Source: Desulfurobacterium sp. (GTDB lineage: Bacteria; Aquificota; Aquificia; Desulfurobacteriales; Desulfurobacteriaceae). From it: a DNA stretch of 14,359 bases. The stretch covers positions 1 through 14,359 of the forward strand of contig JALSLT010000055.1 of NCBI GenBank assembly GCA_026988135.1, read 5' to 3'. Positions 7,735-14,236 of this stretch are shown here, piece after piece. Numbering within the stretch: the stretch's first letter is position 1; each line of letters starts with the position of its first letter. Below the pieces are notes generated by a model. That model worked only from the letters and a program-made list of their open reading frames with translations, was not told the DNA's origin and made no database searches. Both the position numbers and the translations under genes were made by a program.

Positions 7735-8089
7735 TGAATCAATACTTGATATAGCACCTCTTGTTGATATGGTGTTCCTGCTTCTCATCTTTTTTCTTCT
7801 AACAAACACCTATCAGAAACATCAAATTGACGTTTCCTTGCCTGTAACAGAAACGGGAAAAGAAAGAAAAACGGATAGAAAAGCCTTCCTCCTAGAGATA
7901 AAGCCAGACGGAACAATAGTTCTAAACCGTAAAGAAACAACATTAACCCAACTTTCAAAACTCCCTAAAACAGCCGAAGTGGACATAGCAGGCGACAAAA
8001 AAGTAGATTATGAATTATTCATGAAAGTTCTTGACAAACTGAAAGAGGCAGGCATCGATAATGTCAATCTTCTTACCATCAAAAAATAG
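7706..8089 (+). CDS. exbD: ExbD/TolR-family proton channel subunit
   Basis: ExbD is the dimeric partner inside the ExbB pentamer and carries the proton-accepting Asp in its single membrane helix. Here that residue is Asp21 in DIAPLVDMVFLLLIFFLLT, the family signature. The rest is a periplasmic domain of about 95 residues. Length is 127 residues, slightly under E. coli ExbD (141). The GTG start at 7706 has AGAGG 6-7 bases upstream and is within the last 29 bases of exbB; no in-frame ATG lies nearby before the conserved helix, so this start is well supported. Overlap with both exbB and tonB indicates tight coupled expression of the motor components. Confidence 0.88.
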   Translation: MIEFRKKRNDESILDIAPLVDMVFLLLIFFLLTNTYQKHQIDVSLPVTETGKERKTDRKAFLLEIKPDGTIVLNRKETTLTQLSKLPKTAEVDIAGDKKVDYELFMKVLDKLKEAGIDNVNLLTIKK

Positions 8090-8864
8090 AATCTTAATTT
8101 TTACATTACTACTCTCTTTCGTGATTCATTTCCTGATTTTGAAGTTTATAGATACCAACAGGAACCTGTCAGGTAATCCTATTTCTCTAAAAGGGGGACA
8201 AAGCAAAATAGGTATAAAAATAAAACAGAGAGCTGGCAGTATAAAAAAACAAGCCACCAGGAAACAAAAAAGAGAAAATAAATCCGAAACTAAACCTCTA
8301 AAAAGAAGAGAAAAGAACAGCGATAAAGTAAAAAATAAAAAAAGAACAGCCCATACAAAAAACAAAAACGAAAATCAACAAAAAACTCAGGATTTAACTA
8401 CAAAAAAACAGACAAAAGCAAAAAATACCGATAAAAAATCAGAATATATAGAGAAAAAAGAACAAAAGACAGAAAGTATAAATAAAAGGAATAGCATTTC
8501 ACATTCCGAGCTAAAAAAGGAAGAAAATAAAGAATCTACCGGAAGCGGTTCCATTTTCTCCTTTTTAAACTGGAAAAGCATGTATATAAAAAAGGTAATC
8601 AGCTCACTTGATAAAAACAAACAATACCCGGAATTGGCAAAAGAGATGGGCATTCAGGGAACCGTTAAACTTCTCCTTACAATAAACAGAAACGGAAACG
8701 TTGAAAAGATAAAAATAGCGGAATCTTCAGGATTTCCCATACTTGACAAAAACGCCATTGAAACTGCGAAAAAAAGCAAATTTCCACCCTTTCCCGAAGA
8801 AATAAAGAAAGATGATATAAAAATAACTATTTTCATATCTTACAAATTGAATAAGGTAGAATAG
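8061..8864 (+). CDS. tonB: TonB-type energy transducer with a Lys/Glu-rich linker
   Basis: TonB spans the periplasm and passes ExbB/ExbD energy to outer-membrane transporters. This 267-residue protein has an N-terminal membrane anchor (about 11-30) with Ser19 and His23 spaced as Ser16-His20 in E. coli TonB. A long polar linker (about 45-155) follows, rich in Lys, Glu, Asn and Gln and with very few prolines, unlike the Pro-rich spacer of classical TonB. The C-terminal TonB domain (about 175-267) has YPELAKEMGIQGTVKL, NGNVEKIKIAESSGFPILDK and FPPFP. The ATG overlaps the last 29 bases of exbD; a good Shine-Dalgarno is lacking, which fits coupled translation. No TonB-dependent receptor gene is in the window, so the cargo is unknown. 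Confidence 0.85.
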   Translation: MSIFLPSKNRILIFTLLLSFVIHFLILKFIDTNRNLSGNPISLKGGQSKIGIKIKQRAGSIKKQATRKQKRENKSETKPLKRREKNSDKVKNKKRTAHTKNKNENQQKTQDLTTKKQTKAKNTDKKSEYIEKKEQKTESINKRNSISHSELKKEENKESTGSGSIFSFLNWKSMYIKKVISSLDKNKQYPELAKEMGIQGTVKLLLTINRNGNVEKIKIAESSGFPILDKNAIETAKKSKFPPFPEEIKKDDIKITIFISYKLNKVE

Positions 8865-8875
8865 CAATAGCTCCA

Positions 8876-10741
8876 TTAAAAATAATAGGTTAGTTCCAAA
8901 ATATAACTTTTTTCTGATTTTTCCATATAACCCTTATAACTCAGATTAAAGCCAATACTAATATTCTCATCAGAAAACAAAACTTGCTTTAATGATAGTA
9001 TTTTAAAATTATTCAGATAATTTACATTATATATTACTTGTTTATAGGCAAAAAGTGTTTTCATATTAAAAAGCTCATACAACATAACTCCTACCTCAGG
9101 AGAAATATAAAAATATAAGTTATCATTCCCATACGCGATACAAGAATTTAAGAAAAAATACGGAATAACATCTTTACTAATCTCAGAAGAAACACCTATA
9201 GCTCCTGAAAAAAATAAAGCATTATATCTTTCAAATTCTTTATTAAAATGTTTTTCTATTCCCAGTCTAACTTTATAGGAAAATTTTTTAGAAAAAGAAG
9301 ATATTGGTTTTATGCTTTCTATATTATAAAAATCCAACCATAGTAATTTAACATGGAAAGGATATTTATAATCCATACTTAAAGCAAATTCCCCGATTTT
9401 CAAAGAAGTTTTTGATAAAGAATAAAGTACATTATCTAACAAAGTATGAGATATTGGCATAAACCTAAAATAGAAATAAGGTTTTTCCCCCTCAAAAACA
9501 AATCCGACTGAAGCTTGAGAACTTCCTTTGTAAGAAAAACTTATTGCCCTTTCTGGTAAATCAAGCGAATAAATTTGAGCATTTTTTTCTTTCTCCTTAA
9601 TTAAACCAACTATCGTTTTGTAAAATTCTTCAGAAATACTATTTTCTATATAGTACAGAAAACTTACATAGGATCTCAGAAACTCCAAAATCAAAAATCC
9701 TCTATCATTATTTTGGATTTTACCAATCAACAAAAAATTACCAGATATTATGTCCTTAACCAGCCTTTTCTCATTACTTTCCAAAGAATATTCCATCATT
9801 CTAAATTGCCATTCCAAGCTTGGATAAAATATTTCTTTTTTAATCAAAGAATGTTCTTTTGCAAATCTTATAACCGATTTCGGAGTTATGAATAGATATT
9901 TCCCCTTGAACTCTTCAGGTTTAGCTAATGCAATCAGATAGTAAATAACAGTAGCGCAGTTATAATTAGTATAATAGTATGTTTGCTTTACATCTTTAAG
10001 CTCCCATACATGGTAATAAACGAGTTTCCTGGAAAACTCATTTAAATTTAATTTAAATTCCCATACACTCCTATTTTCAACATATATATAATTATCAAGC
10101 TGCTTTTTGAAAGGCTCCAAAGAAAATAAACCGGGCATTCCAGTAAATAAACTTTCTTCCAATAATTTAAAAGGGTTCGAAGTATCTATAACAGTATAAA
10201 AAGACACGGCATGCTCTACGGTTCTCCCTAAATAATTTTTTCCTTTGAACTTTAATGATAAGTGACCTAACATAGTTGTAGGATTACCAATATCTTCCGA
10301 AGAGAAAATTAATGATATTTCGTCAGCCGGAGCTTTTTCAAAATACTCCTCCAAACTTTTACACTTAACATAAGGAAAATCTTTATCACTAAGGTTAAGT
10401 TTCCTTTTTATCCATAAAAACCTCGCAGGAAACTTACATATGGAAGAATCTTCATCATTTGTCATTTTATAAAAGGATTCTATTGTTTTTAAGAGTTCAT
10501 TTTTTAAACTGAAATTTCCATAGCTTAAAAGAAATTTAGGATCATCTATAAAGCTTTTTCCGGAAGATGATACATGTAATAAAGCCTTCCATATATCATC
10601 TTCATATAAACGCTCTTTTAAAGCTATTTCCTTTAAAGTTTTGCAAGTGTCATTGCATACTGCAGCAAATGATGTTTGCGATAAAATAACAAATAAAATA
10701 TTTAAAAGTAAAAAGAGATATACTTTTTTAAGCATTTTCAT
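8876..10741 (-). CDS. Exported Lnb-like (DUF4105) protein with barrel-like C-terminus
   Basis: This is a 621-residue protein with a clear signal peptide (MKMLKKVYLF, hydrophobic core, SFAA end near 26). Residues about 135-275 match the DUF4105 pattern: NPTTMLGHLSLKF (His160), a WEFKLNLN strand, YYHVWELKD (His244) and YYYTNYNCATVIYYL (Cys262). Pfam and NCBI now connect this domain to Lnb, a lipoprotein N-acyltransferase family of Bacteroidota; the GH and NC motifs are the expected thiol-type catalytic residues. That link is recalled from family knowledge. The C-terminal half (about 400-621) is rich in alternating strands with aromatics, ending ILELTYYF, as in outer-membrane barrels. The start has GGGA about 10 bases upstream. 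It is convergent with tonB and flanked upstream by the IS256 relic. It looks more AT-rich than its neighbours, which hints at transfer. Confidence 0.72.
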   Translation of the reverse strand: MKMLKKVYLFLLLNILFVILSQTSFAAVCNDTCKTLKEIALKERLYEDDIWKALLHVSSSGKSFIDDPKFLLSYGNFSLKNELLKTIESFYKMTNDEDSSICKFPARFLWIKRKLNLSDKDFPYVKCKSLEEYFEKAPADEISLIFSSEDIGNPTTMLGHLSLKFKGKNYLGRTVEHAVSFYTVIDTSNPFKLLEESLFTGMPGLFSLEPFKKQLDNYIYVENRSVWEFKLNLNEFSRKLVYYHVWELKDVKQTYYYTNYNCATVIYYLIALAKPEEFKGKYLFITPKSVIRFAKEHSLIKKEIFYPSLEWQFRMMEYSLESNEKRLVKDIISGNFLLIGKIQNNDRGFLILEFLRSYVSFLYYIENSISEEFYKTIVGLIKEKEKNAQIYSLDLPERAISFSYKGSSQASVGFVFEGEKPYFYFRFMPISHTLLDNVLYSLSKTSLKIGEFALSMDYKYPFHVKLLWLDFYNIESIKPISSFSKKFSYKVRLGIEKHFNKEFERYNALFFSGAIGVSSEISKDVIPYFFLNSCIAYGNDNLYFYISPEVGVMLYELFNMKTLFAYKQVIYNVNYLNNFKILSLKQVLFSDENISIGFNLSYKGYMEKSEKSYILELTYYF

Positions 10742-10773
10742 TTCTATATTTTCCCATCAATTTTTTTTAAATT

Positions 10774-10800
10774 GGTTGTATCAATAATTTTGTGTAAACC
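10774..10800 (+). repeat. Right-end terminal repeat of the IS256 relic
   Basis: GGTTGTATCAATAATTTTGT followed by GTAAACC has the look of an IS256-family terminal inverted repeat, which typically ends inward in TTGTGTAAA. It lies directly beyond the transposase stop codon (complement of 10802-10804). The exact outer border is uncertain. Confidence 0.6.
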
Positions 10801-10801
10801 A

Positions 10802-11552
10802 TCAGAAGTACCTCATGGAAAACATCTCCTGAATATCCTCCCGGGCTTCTAAAAACCTATTTACTATCCTATCATTTAACATTACTACCCTGAGATAAAC
10901 AAACTTAACGGCAGCATCTAAAGACGGTAAAGCTCCTATAACCTTAACTATCCTCCTAATCTCCTTTACCGTCATCTCTATCAAATTCGTCGTGTATATC
11001 ACCCTCTTTATAGATTCAGGATATTTAAAAAATGTAAGGAGCTTTATAAGCTCCTGTTCCCAGGACTTTACTACCTTCGGATACTCTCCTCTCCATTTTT
11101 CCTTAAAATTTCCAAAACCCATTAGCGCATCCTCTTCCGTAGAGACTTGATATATCCTTTTCAGGTCTTTCGCCGCTTTCTTCCTGTCCTTAGCTCGAAC
11201 TTTGCTCAAAGTATTCCTAACCTTGTAAATAACACACGATTGAAAATCAGCTTTCGAAAAGTACTCCTTTATCCTATCTTCAAGTCCAACAGTTCCATCT
11301 GCTACAATAAGGAGAATTTCTCTTACTCCATGGTCACAAAGTCCTTTTATCATCTCTAACCAGCTCTGCGCTCCCTATGATGGATTGATTTCAAATCAAG
11401 TATCCCCTATATCATTCCTCATCTATAACAAGAACAAACAGGACAACTTCCTTTTCAACAGTATCCCTTCTAACAGATAGCCCCATATCATCGAGCATTA
11501 TAACGGAATATCTTCTCTCGAGTTTCCGAGGATACTCTATTTTCTGTTTACG
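10802..11552 (-). pseudogene. IS256-family transposase, deleted and frameshifted
   Basis: Only the C-terminal 60 percent of a Mutator/IS256 DDE transposase (about 400 residues when intact) remains. On the reverse strand, 11552-11415 reads RYSVIMLDDMGLSVRRDTVEKE (written here in parts: YSVIMLDD, then SVRRDTVEKE), the first catalytic Asp motif. It then meets an in-frame TGA (complement of 11412-11414). The frame resumes one base shifted around 11396-11410 (FEINPS), hits TAG (complement of 11375-11377), then continues as AQSWLEMIKGLCDHG into an open stretch from 11353. That stretch keeps IVADG (second Asp), AAKDLKRIYQ with the following acidic residues (catalytic Glu region) and IYTTNLIE. All three catalytic positions survive, but stops, frameshift and the lost N-terminal DNA-binding part make it inactive. 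The open stretch from 11353 should not be annotated as a functional gene. Confidence 0.88.
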
Positions 11553-11570
11553 CGATATTGTACATTATCA
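11546..11570 (-). repeat. Left-end terminal repeat of the IS256 relic (degenerate)
   Basis: Read inward on the reverse strand this region ends in CGCGTAAAC, which lines up with TGTGTAAAC of the other end; 9 of the 12 innermost bases agree and outer bases match poorly. It directly abuts the transposase remnant, where an intact element would first have the 5' coding region. The outer border is approximate. Confidence 0.45.
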
Positions 11571-11586
11571 AAAAAAATGATATACT
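11558..11586 (+). promoter_or_regulatory. Promoter of the lipoprotein gene, partly inside the IS end
   Basis: TTGTAC (11558-11563) and TATACT (11581-11586) are spaced by 17 bases, very close to the housekeeping consensus. The -35 box lies in the IS256 terminal repeat and faces outward, while the -10 box is in the flanking DNA. Transcription would start near 11593, about 30 bases before the lipoprotein ATG. Confidence 0.6.
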
Positions 11587-11613
11587 TTTATTGAAATACT
11601 TTAATAGAACTAG

Positions 11614-11618
11614 GGAGG
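11614..11618 (+). promoter_or_regulatory. Ribosome binding site fixing the lipoprotein start
   Basis: GGAGG within AGGGAGGGAG lies 5 bases before ATG 11624. The open frame extends back to 11558, but that part has no ribosome site and would put 22 residues before the signal peptide. Confidence 0.8.
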
Positions 11619-11623
11619 GAGAA

Positions 11624-11989
11624 ATGAAAAGAAAACTCTGCTTATGTATCATTGGCCTAATTCCTTTAGTGTCCGGATGTGCTACTATAATGTCAGGAGA
11701 AACTCAAAAAATCAATGTAACTTCATCAGGAAAACCTAATGTCAAGTTTGAGGTAGATGGACAAACAGCAGAAACACCAGCTGTTATCTCAGTAAAGAGG
11801 GAAAAGAAGGATAAAGTTATTATTGTTAAAGATGAAACATGCAATCAGAAAAAAGTAGTATTACCTAAAAAGCTAAACAATATGTTTTTAGGTAACCTTT
11901 TGTCAGGCGGAGTATGGGGCTCTACAACAGATTATATTACAGGAGCAATGTGGGAATACGATAGTAGTGTAAATATATATTGTGAGTAA
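11624..11989 (+). CDS. Small lipoprotein (CATIMSG type)
   Basis: This 121-residue protein has a lipoprotein signal peptide: MKRK, a hydrophobic core (LCLCIIGLIPLV) and a lipobox VSGC with the lipidated Cys at 19. The mature part begins CATIMSGETQKINVTSSG and contains a short strand-rich stretch like a PEGA-type repeat (KFEVDGQTAETPAVISV), then NNMFLGNLLSGGVWGSTTDYITGAMWEYD. Proteins with CATIMSG start and the N-L-GG-G-x-x-D-x-TGA ending are widespread small lipoproteins of unknown role, to my recollection. The upstream gene is the IS relic; it stands alone with its own promoter and terminator. The second residue after the lipid Cys is Ala, which does not indicate inner-membrane retention, so outer-membrane location is likely. 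Confidence 0.8.
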   Translation: MKRKLCLCIIGLIPLVSGCATIMSGETQKINVTSSGKPNVKFEVDGQTAETPAVISVKREKKDKVIIVKDETCNQKKVVLPKKLNNMFLGNLLSGGVWGSTTDYITGAMWEYDSSVNIYCE

Positions 11990-12043
11990 TACGTTTTTAT
12001 AAATTTCATAATGGAACAATAACAAAAATTGCTTTTTAACCTC

Positions 12044-12081
12044 AAAAGAGTTTGGGTTTAATCACCCAAACTCTTTTTTTT
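12044..12081 (+). terminator. Strong intrinsic terminator after the lipoprotein gene
   Basis: AAAAGAGTTTGGGT (12044-12057) pairs perfectly with ACCCAAACTCTTTT (12064-12077) around the 6-base loop TTAATC, and a run of eight T (12074-12081) follows. It ends the lipoprotein transcript and isolates it from the dedA operon. Confidence 0.93.
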
Positions 12082-12140
12082 ATAGTAAACTTTTATTTGT
12101 AGATGAAAATTCATAACTTTCAAACTCATAATTAAAATTT

Positions 12141-12144
12141 GGAG
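12141..12144 (+). promoter_or_regulatory. Ribosome binding site fixing the DedA-type start
   Basis: GGAG is 6 bases before ATG 12151. An in-frame TTG at 12139 overlaps this site and is therefore unlikely to be the start. Confidence 0.75.
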
Positions 12145-12150
12145 AAGTTT

Positions 12151-12732
12151 ATGGATTTTTTAAACCCATCTTTCTGGCAGGAGTTTGCCTTAAAATACGG
12201 TGCCGCAGGACTTGCATTTAACAGCTTTATAGAAGCAATATTTTTTCCTATACCTCCTGATGTTCTTCTCATAACCTTATGTGCAACAAATCCAGAAAAA
12301 GCGTTTTTCTACGCAGCAATTACAACTGTTTTTTCAATGCTCGGAGGTGTTGTCGGATACTTTATAGGTTACAAAGGTGGAAAACCCCTTGCAGTAAAGT
12401 TCTTTGGAAAAGAAAAGGTCAATAAAGTTCACCGGCTATTTAAAGCTTATGAAAGCATGATTATACTAACCGCCGGGTTTACTCCGCTTCCTTATAAAGT
12501 ATTCACAATAACTTCTGGAGTTTTATACGCAAGTCTTTCAAAACTTATCATCTTTTCAATAATAGGTAGAGGTTTAAGATTTTTTGCGGAAGCTGCTCTA
12601 TTTTATTTCTACGGAAAAGAGATTACCGATTTTGTGCAGCACAATTTAAATCTTATATTTACAGTATCAGGAGCTTTACTTGTAGGCGGATTTATAATTT
12701 ACAGAAGAGTGAAAAGAGGAACACTTCCATGA
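12151..12732 (+). CDS. YqaA/DedA-family (VTT domain) membrane protein
   Basis: This 193-residue membrane protein belongs to the DedA/VTT superfamily, thought to move lipids or lipid carriers such as undecaprenyl phosphate across the inner membrane. Key features are a re-entrant-like segment NSFIEAIFFPIPPDVLLI (Glu28, Asp37), GGVVGYFIGYKGG (65-77), and FTPLPYKVFTITSGVL (110-125) with Arg140 and Arg143 in IIGRGLRFF. These acidic and basic residues are the type needed for activity in characterised members. The FTPLPYK motif and short length fit the YqaA subgroup. A last helix (about 167-185) precedes a basic tail. Its stop overlaps the ferredoxin start (ATGA at 12729-12732). The call is firm at family level; the substrate is inferred. 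Confidence 0.87.
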   Translation: MDFLNPSFWQEFALKYGAAGLAFNSFIEAIFFPIPPDVLLITLCATNPEKAFFYAAITTVFSMLGGVVGYFIGYKGGKPLAVKFFGKEKVNKVHRLFKAYESMIILTAGFTPLPYKVFTITSGVLYASLSKLIIFSIIGRGLRFFAEAALFYFYGKEITDFVQHNLNLIFTVSGALLVGGFIIYRRVKRGTLP

Positions 12733-13280
12733 CCGACAGAAGACGTTTTTTTAAAGATATTTTTTCATCCATTACAAAAGCGGCTGCAGAATTCGCATAC
12801 GAAATCTCAAAAACAACCGATAATGTTGTATTTCCCCCGGGAAGCGACAACGAAGATAGATTTACCGCTCTATGTGAAAAATGTGGGAAATGTGTTGATA
12901 AATGCAAATCAGGAGTTTTAGAAAAACACAAAAAACTAAATCCTATACTTCTTGACATACCTGTAATGAACTTTGACAACAACTACTGTGAACAGTGTTA
13001 TAGCTGTATAGAAGCGTGCCCCTCCAATGCATTAGAAAAAGAAAATCTGGAAAAATTCAAACTTGTGGCAAAACTCCTGAAAGACAAATGTGTAGCATTC
13101 AAAGATATGTTTTGTCTTTCCTGTTACTGGAGCTGCCCAAACATTGATAAAGCCATAACTTTAAGAGATAGAAACTACCCTGAATTTAATCCGATAGAGT
13201 GTAAGGGTTGCGGAAGATGTATAAATTCCTGTCCCACAGAACCAAAATCTATCATCATGGTAAAAATAAAAAATGACTAA
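12729..13280 (+). CDS. NapF-like ferredoxin with four cysteine clusters
   Basis: This 183-residue protein is a polyferredoxin likely to carry electrons in the cytosol. Cysteine groups are Cys49-52-55-59, Cys87-90-93-97(Pro), a divergent group Cys121 with Cys129-132-136(Pro), and Cys158-161-164-168(Pro), consistent with up to four [4Fe-4S] clusters. The start MTDRRRFFKDIF resembles a twin-arginine motif, as in NapF-type proteins, but no hydrophobic core follows, so export is not expected. The third cluster has an 8-residue gap after its first Cys. The ATG overlaps the dedA stop by 4 bases, and holA starts inside this gene's last 8 bases. It could be a nitrate-reductase accessory protein or a general electron carrier; no oxidoreductase partner is adjacent. 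Confidence 0.8.
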   Translation: MTDRRRFFKDIFSSITKAAAEFAYEISKTTDNVVFPPGSDNEDRFTALCEKCGKCVDKCKSGVLEKHKKLNPILLDIPVMNFDNNYCEQCYSCIEACPSNALEKENLEKFKLVAKLLKDKCVAFKDMFCLSCYWSCPNIDKAITLRDRNYPEFNPIECKGCGRCINSCPTEPKSIIMVKIKND

Positions 13281-14223
13281 ACTATCCGGCGCAGAATTTA
13301 TAAAAAACTTTAAAAGCGGAAAAATAAAAAGCAGTAAGCTTTTTTTGTACGGAGAAGAAGTCTATTTAACAGGACAAATTATCAAAGCTTTTAAGGAGAA
13401 ATTTGATGTTAATATTACAGACATTAACGATGAAAACTTTTTGAAAAACCTTGAAATCGGAGTGTCACACGGATTATTTTCAAAGAAAGAGCCCTTTATA
13501 ATAGTAAGGAACCTAAACCTTATAAACAGTAAATTGAGAAAAAAAGCCGACAAAGAACGTTTCGTGAAATTTTTAAAAGAAAAAGAGAAATATCTACTTA
13601 TCTCAGAAACAAAACTGGACTGGAAAGTTTTAAAGACCGAACTGTTTAAAAAAATACAGGAAAATGCAGATTTAATCATAGAAGTTACAAAATTTTCAAA
13701 AAATAAAGTACTGCAAATTATCAAAAAGAAATTCAAATCCGCCGGAAAAGAGATAGATAACGAAACGATAATATTCATCATAGATACGGTGGGAACCGAC
13801 CTTCAAATTTTAAAAGTTGAAACGGATAAACTTATCTGCTTTCCCGGAAAACTAACGAAAGAAACCGTATCGGAACTTCTGTTCGCATCAAAAACAACCG
13901 ATATATTTTCACTAATAAAATTTATACTGAAAAATGAGAAAAAGAGATACCTTGAAAATTTGGAGATTTTGTTTACAGAAGGAATCGAACCTTTAAGTTT
14001 TTTAGCTTTACTTCAAACACAAGTAAGGCAAATAACAGATATTAAAAGAGGAAAAAAAATCAGACTACCGCAAAACGTAATAAAGGAATACATTAATCTT
14101 ACGCAAAACATCCCGATAAAAAAATTGTATATCACACTTAAAAAACTCCATGAAACGGAATTTAACATTAAAGCCGGCATAAAAAAACCGGAAGAAGCTC
14201 TAAAAGAGATAGTATTTAGATAA
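13273..14223 (+). CDS. holA: DNA polymerase III delta subunit
   Basis: HolA opens the beta sliding clamp within the clamp-loader complex so that it can be loaded on DNA. The 316-residue protein is within the usual range (about 320-345). It begins with the family-typical SSKLFLYGEEVYLTGQII (LYGEE at 25-29), then EPFIIVRNLNLI and LLISETKLDWK in the AAA-like domain. The later parts carry GTDLQILKVETDKLICF, DIFSLIKFIL and EPLSFLALLQTQVRQITDI, the collar region of delta. Sequence conservation in this family is low, so the call rests on these segments, the length and the context. The ATG lies 8 bases inside the ferredoxin gene, which supports coupling. rseP follows after 13 bases. Confidence 0.85.
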   Translation: MTKLSGAEFIKNFKSGKIKSSKLFLYGEEVYLTGQIIKAFKEKFDVNITDINDENFLKNLEIGVSHGLFSKKEPFIIVRNLNLINSKLRKKADKERFVKFLKEKEKYLLISETKLDWKVLKTELFKKIQENADLIIEVTKFSKNKVLQIIKKKFKSAGKEIDNETIIFIIDTVGTDLQILKVETDKLICFPGKLTKETVSELLFASKTTDIFSLIKFILKNEKKRYLENLEILFTEGIEPLSFLALLQTQVRQITDIKRGKKIRLPQNVIKEYINLTQNIPIKKLYITLKKLHETEFNIKAGIKKPEEALKEIVFR

Positions 14224-14236
14224 AGGAGGAAAGTAA

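Larger units (their letters stand above)
10774..11570 (-). mobile_element. Decayed IS256-family insertion sequence
   Basis: A transposase remnant (10802-11552) lies between two IS256-type terminal repeats (10774-10800 and 11546-11570). At about 800 bases it is far shorter than intact family members (about 1.3 kb), because the transposase 5' part is missing while the adjacent end is kept. This points to an internal deletion rather than truncation from outside. Stops and a frameshift in the remaining gene show it can no longer move on its own. It separates the Lnb-like gene from the small lipoprotein gene. No target-site duplication could be recognised in the A/T-rich flanks. Confidence 0.75.

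Noticed and set aside
8126..8836. Three reverse-strand open frames with hydrophobic products opposite tonB
   Set aside because: They arise from the complement of A-rich Lys/Glu codons giving Phe/Leu; tonB has domain evidence.
10802..11353. The open reading frame as an independent 183-residue gene
   Set aside because: It begins at an internal Met of an IS256 transposase, and related coding sequence continues upstream through stops and a frameshift, so it is a fragment.
11558..11623. N-terminal extension of the lipoprotein from 11558
   Set aside because: It has no ribosome site, overlaps the promoter, and would place 22 residues before a well-formed lipoprotein signal peptide.
12090..12135. 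Promoter for the dedA operon
   Set aside because: CATAAT at 12127-12132 is plausible as a -10 box but no convincing -35 box lies 16-18 bases upstream.
12729..12800. Twin-arginine signal on the ferredoxin
   Set aside because: RRRFFK is present but no hydrophobic core follows, so Tat export is unlikely.
12692..12982. Reverse-strand open frame opposite the ferredoxin start
   Set aside because: It overlaps two well-supported genes and shows no recognisable domain or ribosome site.
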